This document shows positions 1 to 7,910 of a stretch of DNA of 11,138 bases, in pieces. Positions within the stretch are counted from its first letter, which is position 1; each line of letters begins with the position of its first letter. This DNA is from Isotricha intestinalis (Eukaryota; Ciliophora; Litostomatea; Vestibuliferida; Isotrichidae). A program made the position numbers and the translations under genes. Below the pieces are notes generated by a model. The model made no database searches, had not been told where the DNA came from, and saw only the letters and a list, made by a program, of their open reading frames with translations. Where the stretch lies: NCBI GenBank assembly GCA_023807065.1, contig JAJJLU010004623.1:1-11138 (forward strand), read 5' to 3'.

Positions 1-1009
1 ATTCTTTAATATTGCATTTTAAATCTTCTTCAAAAATATTTAAATTTAATTCTTCAATATTATAACATTTTATTTTTAATTCTATTATTTTATTTAAATT
101 TGAAATTAAAATATCAAGTCTTTTAATACTTTCAAATACTTTATTTAATAATTTAAGATATTTTATATCAATAATCATTAATAAAGATAATTTAAAAATA
201 TTATTATCTTTTGATTTTTTTAATAAATCAAGAAAATTATTATCTAAAGTTTGTTCAAATTCTAAATCTTCATAATTATTTAAATCAAAATTAATTTCTT
301 TTTCTAATAAATTATTATATCCTAATGAATATAAATCTTTCCAAACAGAATCCATATCTTCTTTAATTAAATCTAAATACAAATTAATAAATTCTTGAAA
401 AGATAATAATCCACTTTTATCAATATTATATTTTAAAAATACTTTATTCACTTTTTCTTCATTTTCATTAACATTATTTTTTAAAATTAAACTTAATAAT
501 TTAGAATATTTAAGTTTACTCATTTTTTCATTATTTGAATATAATTTAAAAATATCTTTAAAAACTCTTTCTGCTTTTTTTGTTAATATATTATTTTTTA
601 TTAATAATATTCTAAATGAATTTTTTTCATTTAAACATTCAAAATTAATTCTTATTTTTTCTTTAAAATAAGGATTATCTAATATTATATTAAAATTTTC
701 ATCCGATATTTTTAATTCAAAATTTTCATTTTGTGATAAACAATTTGATACTAATTCTTTTATTTCTTCTTCATTTTTAATTACTGAATTGAAATCATTT
801 TTAAATTTTTGAAAATAATCATTAATATAATAAAAATTATAATTTTCAATTTTTCTTTTGAAAAAAAATATTTTATATTCTTTATTCGATAAATTCAAAT
901 TCTTATTTAAAAAAGAATTACCTTTTATTATTTTCAACATTTTATTTTCTTTAATAAATGAAAATAAGTGTGGAATTAAATACTTTGAATGAATTTTTGA
1001 TAGTAACAT
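1..1009 (-). CDS. N-terminal part of a large EF-hand protein, truncated by the window start
   Basis: Reading the minus strand from ATG at 1009-1007, no stop occurs down to base 2, giving 336 codons. The gene continues beyond the window. The protein is Lys/Asn/Leu/Ile-rich. Residues about 8-46 (KYLIPHLFSFIKENKMLKII, then a Leu/Asn stretch ending at Tyr45) resemble an N-terminal helical module I associate with large protist protein families. Residues 195-206 (NIDKSGLLSFQE) form an EF-hand loop with Gly at loop position 6, a hydrophobic residue at 8 and Glu at 12; position 1 is Asn instead of Asp, so calcium affinity may be weak. A degenerate partner hand may lie at about 146-175. The segment after the loop, VWKDLYSLGYNNLL (222-235), recalls a region next to EF-hands in large protist C19 (USP-type) deubiquitinases, but no catalytic domain is visible here. 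That the gene is real is well supported by the long open frame; its function is a guess. Confidence 0.8.
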   Translation of the reverse strand, partial: MLLSKIHSKYLIPHLFSFIKENKMLKIIKGNSFLNKNLNLSNKEYKIFFFKRKIENYNFYYINDYFQKFKNDFNSVIKNEEEIKELVSNCLSQNENFELKISDENFNIILDNPYFKEKIRINFECLNEKNSFRILLIKNNILTKKAERVFKDIFKLYSNNEKMSKLKYSKLLSLILKNNVNENEEKVNKVFLKYNIDKSGLLSFQEFINLYLDLIKEDMDSVWKDLYSLGYNNLLEKEINFDLNNYEDLEFEQTLDNNFLDLLKKSKDNNIFKLSLLMIIDIKYLKLLNKVFESIKRLDILISNLNKIIELKIKCYNIEELNLNIFEEDLKCNIKE

Positions 1010-1347
1010 TTTTTTATAAAGAAATTAAAAATTAATAAATAAAATTAATCAATAAATATAATTCAAACATTTTTTTTTCTTTTAATATTTTAATATAAAA
1101 AGTTAATCAATAATACTTCTAAAATTTAGGACATAAATGTTGTTTTCTTTTATTGAAAAAAGAAAAATTGATATTTTTTTTATATATTTATTTATTTTTA
1201 TGATTTGCTTTTATTGTGTATTATTTTTATTTATGTAAAAGTAAATTTCTTATTTTATCATATTACAATTTTTTGTTTTATTAAATTGAAAACATTTTAT
1301 TTATTATAATTGTATTAAAAGAGTATTTTTTTTTAAAATCTGACTTT
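1010..1347. promoter_or_regulatory. Divergent intergenic spacer, presumed promoter region
   Basis: This 338-bp AT-rich stretch separates the start of the minus-strand EF-hand gene from the start of the SET relic. It contains many poly-T and poly-A tracts and TATA-like runs, which are expected by chance at this base composition. I see no ORF worth calling, no RNA gene and no distinctive repeat. The promoter role is inferred only from the divergent gene arrangement. Confidence 0.35.
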
Positions 1348-3050
1348 ATGGAAGAAAATAAACAAGAACCAAAAAATTCATTAATAGATTTATTACATCA
1401 AATAAATGAAAGCGAAAATATGGAAGATAAAGAATTTACATTTCCAGAAGATAAATTTCAATATTATTCAGAATTTAAAAAATGATTGGATAATAATGGA
1501 GCAATTTATCCTAATATTGAATTTCCTATATGATATTTAAAAGGAAGAATTATAGGTTGTAAAACAACAAAATTAATTGATCAAAATTCTTCAATATTTT
1601 ATATTCCATATAAAATAATAATTGATTCTTCAAAAATAGAAGTAAATACAACATTACCTTCTTTAAGTAGACATAATTCAACAAAACTTGCTTATTTTTT
1701 GATGAAAGAATTTGATAAAAGAGATAAATCATTTTTTAAACCATATCTTGATTTAATTTTATCAAATGATTACTTAAGTTATCCTGTTTTTTGGAATGAA
1801 GAAGATAATATTAAATTAAATGATAGTGAATTTGATGATAAAATTTCAAATTTAAATGATGAAATTAATCAAACTTTTGAACTAATAAAAAAAAAAACTG
1901 ATATTAATGTATTTGATCCAATTGTTTTTAAAAAAATTTATATATTTGTTATTTCGAACCAAATAATAATTAATGAGAAAAGAGTATTATTAATTCCTTT
2001 AATAGATTTATTAAATCATTATCCAAGGAATTGATGTAAAATATGAATTTTTTGATTCTAATAATTATATTATGAAATATACTTCTGAAATGGATAGTAT
2101 AAATAAAGAAAAAAATTTATTAGTTTATACAAATTGTGAAAATTACTTTGAACATACTCAAAAAAAAGGCATTTCGAATTTAGATAAAAATAAAATTGCT
2201 TTTGATATAAATCTTTATGAAAAAGAAAAATTTGATTTAAAAGAAACTGATTATTTTGTATTATCGACAAATTCAGAACAAATATTTAAAGAAAATACTC
2301 AATTATTTAATAATTATGGGAAAAAAAATAATGAGACTTTATTATTAAATCATTCAAAATGTTTAATTGATAATAAATATGATTCATCAAATATAATTTT
2401 AACAACAAAACATGCAGATAAATTTACTGCAAACTTTGTTTTAGAACCTATGATAAAAAATTTAGTAAATTTAGGAACTTATGATGTTGATAATTTCTTA
2501 CAATTACAATTTAAAATTCCAAGAAACAAAGTTCCAAAAAAAGCTTATGACTTCTTTAAATATATTAATATTCTTGGAAGAATGAGATTTGAAGATTATA
2601 TTTTTATTAAAAAAGTTGAATTAGAATTTTTAGAAAGTTATTTAAATTTCTTAAATGAAACAATAACAAAAATGAAATTTCCTATTTTTAAAGCAATAAA
2701 TATTATAAAGGATATGTTATCAAGAGGGACTTTTAATCAAAATCAAATAATATTTAAATTGACTTAAAAAATTAATGTTGAATTTCAAAAAGAATATATT
2801 CAATTTATGTTAAATATTGTTACTAAATGTGATGAAAATACAAAATCTTATATAGAATTACTTAATGAAATTGATGAAGAAAAAGATTTTAAATCAATTT
2901 ATCTTCCAATTGAAAAGATTAAAAAAGTAGTAAAAAAATTCATAAAGAATAAATTACCTCATTAACATCAAAAAAAAAATTTTAAATGATGAAGAATAAA
3001 TTTTTGACAATTTAATTGATGAAGGAAGAATAAAAACATTAAAAAAATAA
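1348..3050 (+). pseudogene. Decayed SET-domain methyltransferase (SETD3 / RuBisCO-LSMT class)
   Basis: Pieces in successive frames align in order with one SET-domain protein of the SETD3/RuBisCO-LSMT class, which methylates lysine or histidine in proteins. From ATG 1348 come the N-terminal segment before LDNNGAIYPNIEFPI, the GRIIG turn, FYIPYKIII, then SFFKPYLDLI and VFWNEED, and the SET motif DLLNH near 2007-2021. In the next frame follow VKYEFFD, NTQLFNNYGKKNNETLLLN and IDNKYDS, then a helical region resembling the substrate-binding domain of this class. A last piece (about 2964-3050) ends DEE-stop-IFDNLIDEGRIKTLKK. Breaks: TGA 1483-1485 where the family has Trp, TGA 1531-1533, a +1 shift near 2032, TAA 2765-2767, a +1 shift near 2963 and TAA 2997-2999; the final TAA is 3048-3050. 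Six lesions favour a pseudogene. Programmed recoding is the alternative, but intact neighbours show none. The specific substrate is unknown. Confidence 0.85.
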
Positions 3051-3083
3051 CAAAAAAATTTATAAATAAAAATATAAAATTAT

Positions 3084-4412
3084 TTATAATTTATATGTAT
3101 TATTCCAATTTGAAAACATCATTTTATTGACAAAATTATTTTTTCCATTAAATAAATTATATGAATTAGAGCCAATATTTCCTCTTCCAATAATATCAGG
3201 TGTATTATATCTTTGAGAACTACTTGAATTATAAATTCCTCCATTATAAATATTATTATTATCAATATTATTATTAATTCCATTATTTGAATTATAATTA
3301 TTATTATTCAAAATTCCTTTTGCAAAAGTAGCAGAAATACCTCTTTTATTTTTAATATTAGAATCAAATTTTCCATTCATAAAAGTAAAATCATTTGGAT
3401 TTAAAATTCCATCATAAATTTTAACCATAACATCACTTCCAGTTTTTCCTGCAAAATTAAGATTTCTTTTTCCATTAATTTCATCAACATCTTTAATTAA
3501 TTTTTTAAGAGGATCTTCAGTTTTTAATAAAACAACATTTTTAGTTTTTTTAACAGGTTTTTTATTAACTTCATGAACGACTTGGTCAATAACATTAATT
3601 TTATTTAATTCTCTTAAATCATTCATATCTCTAGTAAACATCATATTACCAATTAAAGGTTGTTCAACAGGAAATTTACCAGGATAATACATAGGATCAG
3701 GAAAAAAAAGATCAGAATATCTTTGAACTTTTCCAGGAATAGCAACAGGTTTTTTATCAGAAACTGTTTTAATAGTAGGATTTTCAATAGAAAAAGAATT
3801 ATAACAATTATAACAACATATATGTTCAGCTTCTTTTCTAACTTTATTTTCAGTTTGGCAATAAGGGCAAGTCATTACTGCATAAACATATGGTGCTACT
3901 ATATCAAAATTTCTTTTATCTGGATTTAACATTGCTTTCTCATTTTCATTTTGATCATCACTTGGAATTCTATTAAATTTATCACAATGAGGACATTGTA
4001 CGATTCCCCAATCTGATTTTACAGTTAAGACTGTTAAACAATTCCAACATACTATTTGTTTATCTGTTGGTGGACCTTGTAAATTATTTAATACACTTGG
4101 ATTTAATTCTTCATCTATTTCTTTATATATTTGACTTCTGTTTAAAATAAATTTTTGATATGGTGTTAAATTCGCTTCTGTGTTTTTGTCAATTACTTTT
4201 TCATTCTTATTTTCTTCTTTTATACTTTCACCATTTATATCTACTGATTTTATTGGAAGAATTGAATCTTTTGGAGCGTTTACATCTGTTGAATTTGCTC
4301 CTCCTTGATTTGCCATCATTGTGTGCAGACAGTGACTGTGGTCACGGACTGAACCCATCCCTGGACGAGATAGTAATTCTAACATGTTACTGTTATTTAA
4401 GTTCAGAAACAT
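3084..4412 (-). CDS. Double zinc-ribbon protein with Asn-rich C-terminus
   Basis: A 442-residue ORF in one frame, ending in TAA. Two four-Cys modules are visible: C122/C125...C140/C143 (CWNC then CPHC, spacing C-x2-C-x14-C-x2-C) and C182/C185...C200/C203 (CPYC then CYNC). They are probably structural zinc ribbons resembling LSD1-type or rubredoxin-like knuckles. Residues 229-254, including the run SDLFFPDPMYYPGKFP, look conserved in character. Residues about 367-400 are Asn/Ser-rich low complexity. No transmembrane segment or enzymatic motif is seen, so I infer a protein- or nucleic-acid-binding role and cannot name the family. Start choice is uncertain: Met1 (4412), Met10, Met19, or Met32/33 (4319/4316), the last just after an unusually GC-rich patch. 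The gene is divergent from BOP1 and convergent with the SET relic, whose end lies 33 bp away. Confidence 0.85.
   Translation of the reverse strand: MFLNLNNSNMLELLSRPGMGSVRDHSHCLHTMMANQGGANSTDVNAPKDSILPIKSVDINGESIKEENKNEKVIDKNTEANLTPYQKFILNRSQIYKEIDEELNPSVLNNLQGPPTDKQIVCWNCLTVLTVKSDWGIVQCPHCDKFNRIPSDDQNENEKAMLNPDKRNFDIVAPYVYAVMTCPYCQTENKVRKEAEHICCYNCYNSFSIENPTIKTVSDKKPVAIPGKVQRYSDLFFPDPMYYPGKFPVEQPLIGNMMFTRDMNDLRELNKINVIDQVVHEVNKKPVKKTKNVVLLKTEDPLKKLIKDVDEINGKRNLNFAGKTGSDVMVKIYDGILNPNDFTFMNGKFDSNIKNKRGISATFAKGILNNNNYNSNNGINNNIDNNNIYNGGIYNSSSSQRYNTPDIIGRGNIGSNSYNLFNGKNNFVNKMMFSNWNNTYKL
4332..4345. repeat. Perfect inverted repeat (hairpin) in a GC-rich patch
   Basis: GTGAC-TGTG-GTCAC is a perfect 5-bp inverted repeat with a 4-base loop. 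It lies in a patch (about 4318-4370) of roughly half G+C, whereas surrounding DNA is about 20% GC. Flanking CAGT (4330-4333) and ACTG (4348-4351) add partial complementarity. The patch sits within the first 32 codons of the zinc-ribbon ORF, or in its 5' leader if translation starts at Met32/33. A regulatory role is inference. Confidence 0.5.
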
Positions 4413-4486
4413 TTTTTTTTGATTTAATTTTATTGATTTTTTTTTTATTTTTTTATGTTTTATTATTTATTTTCATTCATTATCTA
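4413..4486. promoter_or_regulatory. Short bidirectional promoter spacer between zinc-ribbon gene and BOP1
   Basis: Only 74 bp separate the two divergent start codons (4412 on minus, 4487 on plus) if both 5'-most sensible starts are right. The spacer is almost entirely A/T with long T tracts (4412-4420, 4437-4446 and 4448-4454), which are typical nucleosome-depleting elements in AT-rich eukaryotes. No specific factor site is recognised. The promoter role is inferred from gene orientation. Confidence 0.5.
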
Positions 4487-6550
4487 ATGAGTTCTAAAAT
4501 GGGAAAATCTAAAGACAAAAAAAATAAAAATATGAATTTGAATAACAAAAATAAAGGGAAATTAGTTTTAGATATTAAAAAGAATAAGAATAAAAATGAG
4601 AAAAAGAAAGAAAATAAAAAGAGAGAAAAATCAAAGGATGAAAAATTATTAAGTAAAAAAAATAAAATAGAACATAATAATTCAGATTCATCATTTGATT
4701 CAAGTGATGAAGAATTATTAGTAAGAACAGGAGATGTTCCAGAAGAATGGTATGATTCATATAATCATATTGGATATGATATAAATGCGAAAAAAGTAGA
4801 AAAATTAGTAAAAGAAGATGAAATAGAAAAATTTATAAACAAGGCAAATGATAAAGATTGGTGGAGAAAAATTTATGATTCAAAAAATAATAAAACTCTT
4901 TTTTTAAGTGATAATGATTTAGCTTTAATAGATAGAATAAGGAAAGGAAAATTTGCAAATAAAAAAGTAGCAGAAGAAGAATATTTTGAAGAAGATATCC
5001 CATATCAAATTCATCCATTAAGTAACCATAGAAGAGGAAAAAAAAGTTTTGGATTATCAAAAAATGAAAGAAAGATAATAAATAGATTAATATATATGTA
5101 TAAAAATGGTTTTATGCCACTTGAGCCTCCTCCAAAAGAAGAAGAAAAGAAATACGATATTTGGGAATTTGAAAATGAAAATTCTTATTTAAATTATAGA
5201 CCTGGTTTTGGTTTCCAAGCTCCAAAAAGAGAATTACCTGATAATGAAGAATCATATAATCCTCCAAATAATAATAATATTGAAAAAAGAGAAGGTATTT
5301 TAAGAAGAATTCCTAGATATGATAAATTATTAGATGAAGAATTAGAAAGATGTTGTGATTTATTTATGAGTTCTAGAACTATAAGAAAAAAATTAGATAT
5401 TAAAGAAAATGATTTATTACCTGATTTACCTAATCCTGATCAATTAAAACCTTTTCCAAGTAAAGAAACTATTATTTATAAAGGACATGAATCTTCTATT
5501 AAAGCTATATGTGTTGATGATTTTGGAAATGTTTTAATTTCTGCTGATAATGGGAATTTTATTCATTTTTATGATATTATCACTGCAAAAATCATTTGTA
5601 GAATTGATTTAAAAGAAAAAATTAAAAAAATCACTGTTAATAATTTCATGCATTTAATTGTTATTTGTAGCATTACTCATGTTTTTTTCATTTTACCTAA
5701 ATATTTAGAAAAGAAATATAGAAATGATATTTTAAAAATTGTAAACGAAAAAATTAAACCTTTAATAATAGAAAACAATAATATGAAAAAAATAAACAAT
5801 GAAGAAGAAGAAAAGAATGAAACAAAGAATGATTGCTTTATTTGGAAAATTCCAAAAGTAAATTCAAAAAAGGAGAAAAGTGGAATATTATTTTATTTAA
5901 AATTTAAACAAGGAAGCGTTCATAATATAACATGGCATAATAAAGGAGATTATTTTGCAACATTATCAAAAAATTCTTCAGGTAAACCACAAATTTTTAT
6001 TCATTCAATAACAAAAATGACACATCAATTACCAATATCACATATAAAAGGAAATGTAAATGCAATGTCATTTCATCCAAATAAACCATATTTTATTGTT
6101 GGAACTAATTCAAATTTATTTATATATAATTTACAAAAACAAGAATTAGTAAGAAAATTTATAAGTAATTTAAAAACAATAAGTAAAATTTCAATTGATA
6201 AAAGCGGAAGTGATTTAATTGCAGGTGATAAAAGTGGAAAAGTTGCTTGGTTCCAATTAGAATTAAGTAATAAACCTTATAAATTAATGGATTTTGGTCA
6301 TGACAAAATCAAATCTATTGAATTTCATAATAAATTACCTTTATTTTTTTCATGTTCAAAAAACGGTAAAATTTTAGTTTATCATGGAAAAGTTACTGAA
6401 GATGAATTAACTGATCCTCTTATTGTTCCTTTAAGAGAACTTAATCCTTCTCATACAAATAAAACTAATTTTAATTGTGCTTGTTTTCATCCCAAACAAC
6501 CTTGGATTTTTTCAGGAGGAATAGATGGATTAATTAGAATGTGGAGTTAA
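4487..6550 (+). CDS. BOP1: Ribosome biogenesis protein BOP1/Erb1
   Basis: This is the eukaryotic BOP1/Erb1 protein, which with Pes1/Nop7 and WDR12/Ytm1 forms the nucleolar PeBoW complex needed for 27S pre-rRNA processing and 60S subunit maturation. From Met at 4487 it is 687 residues, close to the usual 750-800. Residues 1-75 are a Lys/Asn/Asp/Ser-rich basic-then-acidic tail. The BOP1 N-terminal domain spans about 80-325 and shows GDVPEEWYDSYNHIGYD (82-98), IHPLSNHRRGKKSF (175-188) and LPDNEESYNPP (250-260). WD40 repeats run from about 330 (IYKGHESSIKAI) to the C-terminus, which ends in the family-typical HPKQPWIFSGGIDGLIRMWS. A charged linker at about 405-465 interrupts the propeller, as in other family members. 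The frame stays open upstream to an ATG at 4160, but that part overlaps the zinc-ribbon gene and is hydrophobic and unrelated to the family. All Trp codons are TGG. The domain order and terminal motif make the identification firm. Confidence 0.97.
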   Translation: MSSKMGKSKDKKNKNMNLNNKNKGKLVLDIKKNKNKNEKKKENKKREKSKDEKLLSKKNKIEHNNSDSSFDSSDEELLVRTGDVPEEWYDSYNHIGYDINAKKVEKLVKEDEIEKFINKANDKDWWRKIYDSKNNKTLFLSDNDLALIDRIRKGKFANKKVAEEEYFEEDIPYQIHPLSNHRRGKKSFGLSKNERKIINRLIYMYKNGFMPLEPPPKEEEKKYDIWEFENENSYLNYRPGFGFQAPKRELPDNEESYNPPNNNNIEKREGILRRIPRYDKLLDEELERCCDLFMSSRTIRKKLDIKENDLLPDLPNPDQLKPFPSKETIIYKGHESSIKAICVDDFGNVLISADNGNFIHFYDIITAKIICRIDLKEKIKKITVNNFMHLIVICSITHVFFILPKYLEKKYRNDILKIVNEKIKPLIIENNNMKKINNEEEEKNETKNDCFIWKIPKVNSKKEKSGILFYLKFKQGSVHNITWHNKGDYFATLSKNSSGKPQIFIHSITKMTHQLPISHIKGNVNAMSFHPNKPYFIVGTNSNLFIYNLQKQELVRKFISNLKTISKISIDKSGSDLIAGDKSGKVAWFQLELSNKPYKLMDFGHDKIKSIEFHNKLPLFFSCSKNGKILVYHGKVTEDELTDPLIVPLRELNPSHTNKTNFNCACFHPKQPWIFSGGIDGLIRMWS

Positions 6551-6642
6551 ATATTTTATTCAATAAATTTGTTAGTATTTTAATAAAAAATTAATTTTAA
6601 CTTTTATTAATATATTTTTATTAAACTTATTTGTAAAATTTA

Positions 6643-7494
6643 ATGAGTCATTTCACAAAATATTATAGAATGCAAACTAGAAGAGAACAACATATTAATC
6701 CTTTTGAACTAAGAAATTTAAATCCATATAATGAAAAATATAATAAATTACCAAGTTATCCAAGAAAAGAATATTTTAATAAACTTAAGTATAGGTATCC
6801 AAGTTTAGAAAAATTTGAATATAATGTACCATTAAATTTCAGTATAAATTTAAGAGCACCAATATATGAAGAACTTAATTTTTATAAAAAGAAAAATTTA
6901 AATTTATCAGTTTCAATGAAGAATGTTGCTATAAATAAAGAAAATATGAAAAATAAATATCAAAGAGTTCCTCCTTCATTTACAATTCCAAATAAGAATA
7001 AAATGATTGAACAATTAAGAGAAGAATATAAAGATGAAGTTAAAAGACTGGAAAAAAATTATAACATTTTTCGTAAAGAAATTAAACAAAAAGGTGGAGA
7101 TACAACAGAAAAGTTTTTTAGTTCAATTAGTAAAAGCATTTTAAATAATAATAAAATTCATGTGAGAAATGTTAGGAACAGTTTAAGTAATATAAATAAT
7201 AATAATATTAAAAATGAATATGAATCCTCTTTGTTTTTAACTGATGATTGTAATCCTAATTTTAATTTAGAAATAATAAATAATATTATTGATGATAAAA
7301 AACCTATTCCAAAAGAAAATGATAATAACAATAATTATAATAGTGGAAGAGACATTTTATCTGCGAGAAGTTATAGATTAAAAAATAAAAATAAAAATTT
7401 AAATTTAGTTGATCCTAATGTTGATCAAAATTTTATGGATATTATAAAAACTGAGAGAGCTATTAAAACCATATTAATTAGTTCAAATTATTAA
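6643..7494 (+). CDS. Unrecognised basic, Asn-rich protein with short coiled coil
   Basis: A 283-residue ORF 92 bp downstream of BOP1 on the same strand, with an ordinary codon pattern and a TAA stop. I do not recognise the family. The first 115 residues are Tyr/Pro/Asn/Lys-rich, with an Arg/Gln/Glu segment (QTRREQ) near the start and PSYPRKEYF and RVPPSF as the least repetitive motifs. Residues about 118-150 (IEQLREEYKDEVKRLEKNY and on) look like a short coiled coil or single alpha-helix. From about 160 onward the protein is Ser/Asn-rich and probably disordered, with Asn runs at 186-188 and 228-231. It has no Trp, a single Cys (203), no signal peptide and no membrane segment. A cytoskeletal or scaffolding role would suit this composition, but that is speculation. 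The 92-bp spacer is A/T-only in character and could hold the BOP1 polyadenylation site and this gene's promoter. Confidence 0.75.
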   Translation: MSHFTKYYRMQTRREQHINPFELRNLNPYNEKYNKLPSYPRKEYFNKLKYRYPSLEKFEYNVPLNFSINLRAPIYEELNFYKKKNLNLSVSMKNVAINKENMKNKYQRVPPSFTIPNKNKMIEQLREEYKDEVKRLEKNYNIFRKEIKQKGGDTTEKFFSSISKSILNNNKIHVRNVRNSLSNINNNNIKNEYESSLFLTDDCNPNFNLEIINNIIDDKKPIPKENDNNNNYNSGRDILSARSYRLKNKNKNLNLVDPNVDQNFMDIIKTERAIKTILISSNY

Positions 7495-7910
7495 TAAATA
7501 AATTAAATTCAAAGTAATTGCTTTCTATTTTTAATTCTAAGTTAATTAAAATTTTTTAAATGAAATAAAAATGAAAAATAAAAATCCATGAAGTAAAAAT
7601 ATTATATATAATTTTATTTTGAATAATTGGGATTGTTATTACTTTTTTTCAATTATTGATATCCTCATTTGATATTATTTATTTTGTATTTGAATTTTTA
7701 TCTTTTATTTCTATATTGTTTTGAAGGATAAAGAAATAATATTTGTATAACATTAAATCCCATAAATAAATTATCTATATTTTTTATTAATTTAATAAGT
7801 ATATTAATTATTTATTTGGTAATTTAATGTATTAATTTTTTCTTTTTTCTGCAATTTCTATTTTATTTATTGAAGTTTTGAGGGTTTTATTATTTAAATC
7901 AAATCATATA
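7495..7910. other. AT-rich intergenic stretch, nothing recognised
   Basis: In these 416 bp between the unrecognised gene and the 3' end of the DUF285 relic I see no ORF with protein-like composition on either strand, no RNA gene and no clear repeat. It presumably contains the 3' untranslated region of the upstream gene. Confidence 0.4.

Noticed and set aside
2070..2270. Minus-strand ORFs over the SET relic, the BOP1 5' half and around 1550-1732
   Set aside because: All are Phe/Leu/Tyr-rich antisense shadows of the plus-strand coding sequence.
1348..3050. Ciliate-type reassignment of TAA/TAG to Gln as an explanation of the SET gene stops
   Set aside because: BOP1 ends with TAA precisely after the family's conserved terminal IRMWS, and other intact genes also stop at TAA, so TAA works as a stop here.
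3660..3929. Plus-strand ORF of 89 codons inside the zinc-ribbon gene
   Set aside because: Antisense shadow of the Cys-rich coding region; Arg/Ile/Phe-rich with no protein-like features.
4160..4486. Upstream extension of the BOP1 frame (hydrophobic, Leu-rich) to an ATG at 4160
   Set aside because: It overlaps the zinc-ribbon gene on the other strand, has the Leu-rich look of an antisense shadow, and has no BOP1-family similarity. The basic start at 4487 is typical of the family.
7495..7910. Search for tRNA or other structured RNA genes
   Set aside because: No T-arm (GGTTCRANNC-like) box or GC-rich stem set was seen here or elsewhere in the window.
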